Positions 11,561 through 20,900 of a DNA stretch of 23,700 bases are shown here, one piece after another. Position 1 is the stretch's first letter. Each line of letters begins with the position of its first letter. The DNA is taken from positions 1-23,700 of the forward strand of contig JABVXU010000728.1 of assembly GCA_013365365.1 (NCBI GenBank), read 5' to 3'. The DNA is from Cruorifilaria tuberocauda (lineage: Eukaryota; Nematoda; Chromadorea; Rhabditida; Onchocercidae). A model generated the notes under the pieces. The model ran no database searches. It was not told where the DNA came from and saw only the letters and a program-made list of their open reading frames with translations. A program made the position numbers and the translations under genes.

Positions 11561-12987
11561 GCTTACTACATAGTAATATTCCACGAAAGAATCAGGTTCA
11601 TTATTATTGATTTCATTTTATGCATTTTAAATTAATTATTTCTTTCGTTTAAATTCTATTCTATTTTAATTTCCGATAAAGAAAAGAGAATATGAACTTT
11701 TGGAAAAATCTTTCGTAATATTTTGTTGTATTATTATCATTATTGATTAATGCATTCTTTTGATTTATCAGTTAATTGAAAATAAAACTTTGATATTACG
11801 TGTTGTTTACCACTTAAGCAATAGTTTCAGCAATAGTTTTTAAAGTTTATTTGGGTAATGATAAGAAAGTCTTAAGATGTTGCATATGAAAATGATTTCA
11901 GCATTTTCAAGAGAAATACGGATTCTTAAATTTACAAGATAATTCGAAAATTTTTCAAAAATTTTATTCCAATCGATTTTTCTATTTTACAGAATCCGTT
12001 AGCTTATGATATTGAGGATTTTTGTAAATTATACTGTATGAGGTGATACTGTATGAGATATGGTGCTACTGTACTGCAACAAAAAACCACCGTTTCGATT
12101 GTCTTATTCATTTTCCATGTCTAAATTATAATAAATTTTATAATTAAAAAAGATGCTTCTAATTTAGTAATATCATTAAAAAGTGACACTATTGACTTCT
12201 AATCAGTGTTATCATATCAATTTATATTTTATGCTTTTTAAATTAGTAACTTAGCAATAAATTACATGCTATGTCAGAATATTAATTAGCTTCTCTTTCT
12301 TCTAGAAAGGATGAATTATTTTTAGCTAATTCATTTTTTTTTGCTTATTTAAAAGAATAATTTTTTAATTTTTAAATTTCTCTAAAATTTTCTCACTCAT
12401 TAATCAATCTTTCTCATTTCTAAATTTTTATCAAATCATTTTTGTATCAGTTAAAAGTAATTCCAAAATTTTTAAAATGATTCCTTTAACTCTTCCGAAT
12501 TTTTACTGTTTCTTCAAGCGGTACACAGTAATGAGAATTTTTACATTATAATGGATATCTGTCATTTTTTTTGACAGAATGAAATAAATTATACAATAGG
12601 AAAAGTCTGATATCGAAATAATATTTCAATTTTCGGAATCATAAATAAAAAGTTTTAAAAGCATAAAATTTTGATATATAATTCATATTTTACATAGAAT
12701 GAAATTAAATTAAAATTAACTGGTGGATATAATAATAATACTTTAATAATAATTTTATAAGTAATATTTTAATAATAATTTTGTAAGTAATATCATAATT
12801 ATACTTTTGTATACGTCACTGTTTGTATACGATACTGTAAACAAAAATGCTGATATATTTAAAAAAAAAATTTACCTTAACAATATTTATCATAATTAAA
12901 AAAATTTTTTCCTTTACTTTCTCGTTTCATTAATTAATTTATCGTTACATTAACTTATAAACGATTGTTTTTATATCATTTATATCA

Positions 12988-13390
12988 TTGATACTACTGA
13001 TAAAGTTTTTAATAATGTTAATATTGCTGATAAAGTTTCTAATAATATTAATATCACTGATAAAGCTTTTAATAATATTAATATTATTGATAAAGTTTTT
13101 AATAATGTTAATGTTACTAATAAAGTTTTTAATAATATTAATATCACTAATAAAGTTTTTAATAATATTAATATTGCTGACAAAGTGTTAATAATGTCAA
13201 TGTTACTGATAAAGTTTTTAATAATGTTAATGTTACTGATAAAGTTTTTAATAATGTTAATATTAGTGATAAATTTTTTATACTAATAACACCACTGATG
13301 AAGTTTTTATATCATTAATATTACTGATAATATCAATAATATTACTGATAATGTTCTTACGTCATTAGTATTACTGATAAAATTATGTTA
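12988..13390. repeat. 30-bp tandem repeat, about 12-13 copies, upstream of the first kinase gene
   Basis: Units of the form GATAAAGTTTTTAATAATGT plus TAATATTGCT recur every 30 bp from about 12995; the last few copies (after 13290) are degenerate. The period is a multiple of three, so both strands stay open over about 200 bp, giving Leu/Ile-rich mock peptides. The array ends about 250 bp upstream of the kinase start codon. A regulatory effect is possible but unsupported. Confidence 0.92.
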
Positions 13391-13641
13391 CTATTCGTTT
13401 CAAAGTGAATTACTTTCATTACGATTTAATTAATCATTTACAAATTCATTTATTATGCAATAGCTTTGTTAATTTTCATTTTGAATTAATAAATGAAAAT
13501 TTTTTAATTTAACATTACTATGCAAATTTTGTGTTAGTTTAAAAAAAATGGATTATAAAAGTGGTTGAAAATAGTTAAACGGAATTATTTTACGATTACA
13601 CAAGTAGGACAGAGTGGCGCACGGTAACTTCGGAATCGGAA

Positions 13642-16100
13642 ATGGCTCAACAACTTGTGCAACTTAATCCCGGTGATCAGGTTGATCGTTGGCATATCGA
13701 TAAAAAACTTGGTGAAGGTGGCTTTGGAGCTGTTTATATGGTATTCATTTCTTTTTTTTTTTTTTTAATTATTATAAATTCATTTTAAAGATATAAAACG
13801 AGTACTATTGTAAATAATTGAAATATTAAAAGAGATGAAAATTTTTGTTCAAAGTTTGTAAAAATTTCTTCATTACAGGTATCTCCTGATTATAACTTAT
13901 TTCTCTATTACAGGTATCAGATCATTGTTATTTCAGGTATCAGATCCAACAGGAAAATATGCATTAAAAGTTGAAGGTGTCAACGAACAGATTCAGGTAT
14001 TTTCATATAAACAATATAATAAAATGAAAGATTAAATTGTCTTTCAAATTCGAATTGAATTGAATTGATTTTAAATTTAAATTTTGTTCATCATAGCCAG
14101 GTCAATTGTAATCTTCTCAATCTTGCTCTCAGGTACTTAAAATGGAAGTATTTGTACTTACTGAACTTAATAAACGTAACAATCGACATTTTTGCAAAAT
14201 TGAAGATAAAGGACGTTTCGGATCGTTCAATTATGTCGTTATGACTTTAGTCGGCAAAAGTTTACAGGTGATATACCTTATCAAATTAAGCTAAATGTTT
14301 AAAATGAAAAAAGAAAAATTGAAGAAATTTGAAACGTAATTAAATATGATTTTCATTAATGTAAATAGTAATTATGAAAAAAGTAAATAGTAAGCAGTAT
14401 AATAATGTAAGTAATTAAGTATTGATTGTTATTGATTGATAAGCTTATTGATTGCTGTTCAGGATCTACGTAAAGCAGGTCCAGGACAGCATCTATCAAT
14501 GGGTACAGCACTTGGTGCTGGAATTCAAGCATTGGAAGCACTGGAAGATCTTCATGCAATTGGTTATCTTCATAGGTTCAGATGATTCTTTTTTCCTTTT
14601 CCTACCTGAAATTTCATATTAGCATACCTTTCTATTTCCTACTTATAATTACAATATAATTCGTTTAAAAAAAATTTCCTATTATAATTTAGTGATAAAA
14701 AGTATTTTAAGAGATGTAAAACCTGGAAACTATACAATTGGTCGTCCAGAATTAAATGAATTACGAAAAGTTTATGTACTCGATTTTGGGATGTGTCGAA
14801 AGTTCACTAATGCACAGGTAAAATATTTGATCAAAAAATAAACATGTAATCAGAATAATGATTATATTAATGATAATGATAAAGTTCGGAAAATGTAACT
14901 AGTATAGTGATAATATTAATGATAATCGATATAATGATAATATTAATGATAATGATAGAGTTCAAAAATCTAACTAGTATAGTGATAATATTAATGATAA
15001 TCGATATAATGATTATATTAATGATAATGATAGAGTTCAAAAAATCTAACTAGTATAGTGATAATATTAATGATAATTGATATAATGATTATATTAATGA
15101 TAATGATAAAGTTCGGAAAATGTAACTAGTACAGTGATAATATTAATGATAATGGGATAATGATAATATTAATGATAATGATAGAGTCGAAAAAATCTAA
15201 CTAGTATAGTGATAATATTAATAATAATGATAGAGTAAAAAAAAAATTTAATCAATATAATGATAATATTAATGAAAATGATTAACCCGTAAACTTAAGT
15301 GTTAAGCAAAAAATAACATGATTATTACTTATCATTAGGATGATTTAAATTGATGATAATTTGTAGAATGTTATTCGTAAGCCAAGAGCAGCAGCCGGTT
15401 TCCGTGGTACCGTACGTTATGCGCCTATATCATGCCATCTTCAACGTGAACTATGCCGTAAGGATGATGTTGAAACATGGATTTACATGCAAGTTGAACT
15501 TACAACTGGAAATTTACCATGGAAAAATATCGCTGATATGAATCAAGTTTGTATCAATATTTCAATTAACATTCTTATCATTCATTTATAATCAGTTTAC
15601 AGTATTGTAATTTTACAGTACTGTGATAATGAATACTGTAATTTTACAGTACTATGATAATGAATACTGTAATTTTACAGTAATATGATAATGAATATTG
15701 TAATTTTACAGTACTATGATAATGAAATGATATTTCAGGTTGGTGAATATAAGAAACGTTGTTGTTTGAATATTGTAATTTTACAGTACTGTGATAATGA
15801 ATACTGTAATTTTACAGTACTATGATAATGAATATTGTAATTTTACAGTACTATGATAATGAAATGATATTTCAGGTTGGTGAATATAAGAAACGTTGTC
15901 GTTTTGAGCCAGCAATAAATGAATTAATGGGTGGTTGTGCACCGGAATTACGACAAATTATGCAAATTGTAGATGGACTTAAATATTACGATCAACCACC
16001 ATATCAACAAATTTATCAATTGATGCGTCAATCATTTCAAACTATGGGTTGTCAGGAATTTCCATATGACTGGGAGAAACCGGGTGGTGGTGTCTTTTAA
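13642..16100 (+). CDS. TTBK-like (CK1-group) protein kinase, 7 exons, 305 aa
   Basis: Exons: 13642-13740, 13937-13996, 14133-14267, 14463-14575, 14712-14817, 15367-15546, 15876-16100 (TAA). All introns are GT-AG and all phases agree. The start ATG gives MAQQLVQLNPGDQVDRWHI, leading directly into the Gly-rich loop GEGGFGAVY (24-32). The ATP-anchoring Lys is K44 (YALKVE) and the probable helix-C Glu is E58 (VLKMEV). The catalytic loop is HRDVKPGN (135-142; Asp137, Lys139, Asn142) and the metal-binding motif is DFG (160-162). CK1/TTBK-type features follow: FRGTVRYAP, RKDDVETW and LPWKNI, with FPYDWEKPGGGVF at the C terminus. All catalytic residues are present, so an active Ser/Thr kinase of about one-domain length is expected. 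Substrate is unknown; in nematodes such kinases are often germline or sperm expressed. Introns 1 and 6 have multiplied acceptors, and two donors are weak (GTTCAG, GTTTGT). Confidence 0.9.
13871..13936 (+). promoter_or_regulatory. three tandem 3' splice-site copies before kinase exon 2
   Basis: The sequence CAG|GTATC occurs three times in a row, with AG ending at 13878, 13913 and 13936, each preceded by a pyrimidine-rich stretch (CTTCATTACAG, TCTCTATTACAG, GTTATTTCAG). The last two copies share CAGGTATCAGATC. Only the last keeps the kinase frame. Use of the upstream sites would add 23 or 58 nt, neither a multiple of three. Confidence 0.8.
14850..15275. repeat. 75-76-bp tandem repeat, about 5 copies, in kinase intron 5
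   Basis: AACTAGTATAGTGATAATAT or a one-base variant recurs at 14897, 14972, 15048, 15124 and 15199. The unit is packed with GATAAT and TTAATGATAAT. It occupies most of the 549-bp intron between the DFG-bearing exon 5 and exon 6. Confidence 0.92.
15605..15865. repeat. 31-bp palindromic repeat, two blocks, in kinase intron 6
   Basis: Units with the core TACTGTAATTTTACAGTA recur at 31-bp spacing (for example 15631, 15662, 15693). The core is a perfect 8-bp inverted repeat around TT. The block resumes after the duplicated exon edge at 15739-15770, giving about seven cores in total. Each contains TTTTACAG, which resembles a nematode 3' splice site. Confidence 0.9.
15739..15770 (+). pseudogene. 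duplicated 5' edge of kinase exon 7 (truncated copy)
   Basis: The acceptor ATATTTCAG and the next 24 exon bases (encoding VGEYKKRC) are present here and again, 137 bp downstream, at 15876. The first copy then diverges at TGTTTGAATATTG and re-enters the 31-bp repeat; read in frame it reaches TGA at 15823-15825. The second copy continues into the full exon. The upstream copy is therefore a pseudo-exon start left by tandem duplication of the intron-exon junction. Confidence 0.85.
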
Positions 16101-16388
16101 AATTAAAGAAAAAAAAAACGAGCATGTATTGATAAATATGATAATGAAAATATAGAGATGCTACGATTTCTCCGATTCATTTATCATATTTATCATTTAT
16201 TCGTTCATTCATTTAACGGAAATACTAATCAAACTCCTGAAAGAAAAAAGAAACAAACAACTACCTGCTTGATACTTACTTGAAATGATAAACTCACGTA
16301 ATTTCATACTTATGAATAATAATTGATCGAAGTGATTTGAAAAAAGATCATCGATACTGCATAAAATTTTACACTGAATTTTTTTTTC

Positions 16389-16640
16389 TTATCAGATACG
16401 AAAATCACACACGTGAAAAGCTTTTTTTCCTATCAGACATGAAATTACAGACGTGATAAGTCGTATCAGACACGAAAACTATAAACGTAAAAAGCTTATT
16501 TTCTTATCAGACATGAAAATTATAAATGTGAAGAGTTTTCTGTCTTATCAGATACAAAAATTATAAAAGTGAAAAGCTTTTTTTTTTCACGAAATTACAG
16601 GCGCGAAAAACTTTTTTTTTATCAAACATGAACGTGAAAA
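16389..16640. repeat. 33-41-bp repeat (ATCAGACATGAAA type)
   Basis: ATCAGA(C/T)A(C/T)(A/G)(A/C)AA landmarks occur at 16391, 16432, 16465, 16506 and 16547, with a degenerate ATCAAACATG at 16621. Most spacings are 41 bp and one is 33 bp. Units often contain ACGTGAAAAGC followed by a T tract. It starts about 290 bp after the kinase stop codon and grades into the next array. Confidence 0.8.
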
Positions 16641-16925
16641 ACGATCACACGACACGTGAAAAGTGTAAACGCGAAAAACCATCACGTAAGAAGTGAAAAC
16701 GTGAAAAGCGATCATACGACATGTGAAAAGTGAAAACGTGAAAGCGATCATACAACGCGTGAAAAGTAGAAACATGAAAAATAATCACGTAAGAAAACGT
16801 GAAAAACGATCATACGATACGTGAAGAGTGGAAACGTGAAAAACTATCACATAAGAAGCGAAAGCGTGAAAAGCGATCATACAACGCGTGAAAAGTGAAA
16901 ACGTGAAAAACGATCACACAATCAT
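16630..16925. repeat. CGTGAAAA satellite with alternating A and B subunits
   Basis: ACGTGAAAA-like words recur every 15-20 bp. Two subunit types can be followed. Type A has CGATCA(T/C)AC(G/A) and starts at 16642, 16709, 16745, 16807, 16873 and partly 16911. Type B has (C/T)(C/T/A)ATCAC(G/A)TAAGAA and starts at about 16679, 16781 and 16843. The order is A-B-A-A-B-A-B-A-A. The block has more CpG than the surrounding DNA. Confidence 0.85.
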
Positions 16926-17920
16926 ACTATCATATTTTTTGCTTGTTTCTTTTGGATTTCTAATAACAAATGTCTTTCTGCTCTTTAAATCAATTGCTAA
17001 ATTATTCGAAAATTTTAAAACGAATTGTTTTATTCTTGTTGGAATAATTATATCACGTCTGATAACACTGATAACACTCAAAGCTTGATGATAAGTTGAT
17101 GATAAAGAATAGAATTTCAATGATAATTTCAAAATTGATCAAGAACTTTCATTTAAACTCCATGATAGCTTTCAGTAAGTATGTTAAATTTGATGTAAGC
17201 AATTAGCATTTATATTTAATTTTTAAATTTCACTGAGCAAATAGCACATTATTATTTTTACACAAATCTTAATTTTCTTTTTAAAAAATTTCGGAAGCAG
17301 AAGGAAATTCCGTTTTTGCTATTCCGGAATTGAAATTTTTGTAATTACAATTGACGGCTGCTCTGGGAGTTACAGATAAATTAACAGATCATGATAGCAT
17401 CAAATAGGTTATTAAATTCCGGTTTCATTACTTTCGAAATCTGCTCGCGTGAAAAGATCATCACTGATCATATCTGAAGCTGCTGTCCAAGTTTTTCCGC
17501 TTACTGATCCGCTAATTCTGTGATCAGTTTTTGATTCGCTAATTCTACAATCAGTAATAATTAAAACCAATCAAATACCATGATAAAATGATTTGATCAA
17601 TGACTCTATCGAAATCATGGAAAAATGATTTAATCAATACTGTATCGTTAAGCACTTTTCTACAATTCAAATATTTCATGAATTGTTTCAAATCACCATG
17701 ATATTATCAATGATATCATCAATTACGCTAATGTTATCATTAGTAATATTATCAATTAATGATAATTTGAATTATCACTTTTAAAATTAATGAAGCATAT
17801 TACTTAATAATTATTGATTGATTATTATTGATTAAATTATTGATTATAGTAAGCATGCATCATAGTCAGTAACCAAAAAACTAGAATTGAAAATCTTTTT
17901 TAAGAGAACATAAACTATTA
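16926..17920. other. gap between convergent kinase genes, no gene seen
   Basis: The DNA is AT-rich with short frames on both strands (16888-17088 and 16914-17132) that overlap the satellite edge and lack any recognisable motif. About 17330-17580 is less AT-rich and contains dispersed TGATCA and GCTAATTCT words, but I cannot translate it into a conserved domain. Both flanking genes should end here, so it holds their 3' UTRs. No canonical AATAAA is close to either stop codon. Confidence 0.5.
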
Positions 17921-20900
17921 TTACATATCAGCTGATGATGGTCTATAGGGACGAATACGTGATAACGATCGACCAACGTACGTCAGGCCTTTCCGGATTG
18001 AATCCATGGTAGAGATAGCCGGTTCCTCCCAATCATACGGATCGCTGAATCTGTATAAACGATAATCATGCAATCTCGGGTATATATTTATACTTAAATA
18101 CTGTATATTTGAATATTACAATATTAATTCTTTTTTTTCACTCAAATAAAAATTATATCTTCAAAATTTCCAATTTAAACTTATCTTTACTATCTAATCA
18201 AATTTAAAAATTTCGAATTTTCCATAACTTTAGCAATAAAAAAATGATTTTAGGTATAACCTTAAGATTTTAATTAAATTTTTAATTGTTAAAATAAAAG
18301 AAACGACAAATTTCAATCTTAATTAAGTTACTCTTACTAATACATACTTAAATAGTAATTTATTTTTTCATTTTAAAATTTAAACATTGAACTAATAAAA
18401 CAAGCATGAGCTAATATAAGCTAATATAATAAGCATTGAAAGATTTACTTGTAATTACAAGTTTTCATCACTTTATACAATCTTTCATATATGTATGAAT
18501 AATTGGGACGTGTAAAGTAATCCAACGTTCGAAGATACGTTGTAATCTTAACAGCAACAAAAAAAAATTATAATTCAAAAATTAGTAAATTTATAATTTA
18601 AAATACAAAACTTGCAATCAAACAATCAACCGTAAAATTTCGAGAAAATAAATATTAAAATTTATAAAACAAAAATGGAAAAAAAATCTATTTGTTTTTA
18701 TATTTTTAAAAGTTTTAAATAAAAAATAATTGTATATAATAAAATAATTATAATATAATAAAAAATAAAAATATAATATTATAAAAAAATCAATATAATA
18801 TAAAAATATAATAAAAATAGCAAAAAATTAATATAATAAAATATAATAAAAGATTAATATAATAAAACACATTGTAAAAAATCAATATAAAAATCATCTT
18901 AGGTATAGCTTTAAAATTTTTAATCAAATTGTTGACTTTTAAAAATAATAAAAATTTCAAATTTCAATCTTACATAAAAATTAATACAAATAAATTCCAT
19001 GAAAAAAAACATAAGCTAACATCAAGAAGTTCTTTAGGACTATTACTGCATAATGTTGTATCAAGCGTTTGAAATTTTGCTCGACCAATTTCATCTTTAC
19101 CGCTGAAAAATTTTTTTAATTAATTAATTAATTAATTAATTAATTAATATTTGGTAGAAGCAATAAAGTAAATTTCGAAAAGAATTAAAATGTTGCTATC
19201 AGATGATACCGAATATTATCCCATGGTAAGGAACCACGCATTTCCACCAAAACATACACCATTGACCATAAATCATCCGGTCGTCCTTGTTCGTTACGTG
19301 TGTGGGTGTTAGCGGAACAGTATCGTAAGGTACCACTATCAATCAAAATTTTTTTAACCATTTAATTTCAAACTAATACGGTGAAAATAATAAATGGTAT
19401 GCAAGAGTTACGAAGGATCATGTATTACTTTTAAATTATTCTAATTTTGGATAATTTTTAAATGAGGTTAATTTAAACTTTATAAAAATAAAATTTAGTG
19501 AAAGAGCTTTAGTGGAATCATGTCTTATCCTTAAATTATGTTAATTTAGAATAATTTTAATTAAAAAATTTTTAATTCCAACGATATAAAAGAGAAGATG
19601 GCATGAAAGAGCTATGAAATATCATATTTTATTCTTTATTATTTTAATTTAGAATAAATTTTAAATTATCTTGATTTATTGAAATTAAAAAATTTTCAAT
19701 TTCAATGTAAAAAAAATTAAATGTAATGGAGAAGGGTCACGTCTTATTTTAAATTATCTTATTTTCTTGTTTTATCCTATCATCATTATTATCATCTTAT
19801 CATCTGATCATTATTATCTTAGCTTAAATTATGTCAAATTTCCATCTTTTTTTTAAATGTCAATTTTATTTAAATATTTTTCAATCAAATTTAAATATTT
19901 TTTAAATTATCAAAACAACCAAGTAAGCGTTAAAATATTTTTACGTAATTTATGATCTTTTTTCTTTTATATTATTTAATAAATCAAAAAAAAAAAAGTA
20001 ATAGCAAACCGAAATAAAGTATTTGTTCTAGGCATTCGTAATTTAACACTACCATTATCACTTCTTATCACATATTCTCGTGATAAGCCAAAATCAAGAA
20101 TATGAATGATATGAATAGCTTGACCTCGTCGACCTATAGCAAGATTATCTGGCTTAACATCTCGATGCACGTAACCAATCTTAAAATGTATTTCGAATTA
20201 ATCGATGATAGAGTATTATGTATACGATTTACTAAAGTAATATCATGATAAATTATTTCAAAATATTTCATATTGAAAAATGTAATCATGAAATTATCAT
20301 TTTTTCCTCTAGCAGGATTATCTGGCTTAACTTTTCCATGTGGATAATCAAGAATTAATCAATGATAGAGTATTATGTATACGATTTACTAAAGTAATAT
20401 CATGATAGACTATTGCAAAATATTTCATATTGAAAAATGTAATCATGAAATTATCATTTTTTCCTTAATAATTCATAATTTTAAATTTTAAATACTTCAA
20501 AATCACAAACTTCATGTAATTGTTTTAAACCATGCAAAATATTTATTCCAACTCGAACTTGTGTTGAAACTGTACATATAGGATACTGTCTAAATAATTG
20601 ATTAAGCGAACGTCCTAGAAGTGTCATTACCATATATGAATACCTGTAAGTTTACGGTATCATTACAGTATCATTTTATTATCTGTTAACAGTTATTAAT
20701 TGATAGCATAAAATAAACCATTTATCATTTATAAATTATCAAAAATTAATGATTGATAATTTTTTTTTAAAAATATTTCAATGAGAATATTAGCATAAAT
20801 AGGTAAAAATTGTTCTAATTGGAATTTAAAATCGAAATAAAAATAGAATTTGTAATTTACGATTGAATTAAAGCAAAAATTGGAATTTAAAACTGAAATT

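Larger units (their letters stand above)
8060..12987. other. 4.9-kb intergenic region without a supportable gene
   Basis: Between the F-box gene and the repeat preceding the first kinase I find no coding exon, RNA gene or full mobile element. 8640-8880 is a strongly pyrimidine-biased tract on the + strand whose open frames are Phe/Leu/Ser homopolymer-like. 9113-9297 holds ATT/TAA trinucleotide arrays, 9486-9506 a CT run, 10398-10509 a foldback, 10529-10687 a 32-bp repeat, and 11476-11560 a TTTACAG cluster. The frame at 11192-11458 is low-complexity. Confidence 0.6.

Noticed and set aside
12980..13191. Leu/Ile-rich frames on both strands
   Set aside because: Artefact of the 30-bp tandem repeat.
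16587..16775. 62-codon minus-strand frame
   Set aside because: Reads through the CGTGAAAA satellite; the repeated FTxxM-like words follow the repeat unit.
17330..17580. Less AT-rich stretch between the kinases as a possible lost exon
   Set aside because: No frame gives kinase or other known motifs, and no phased splice sites were found.
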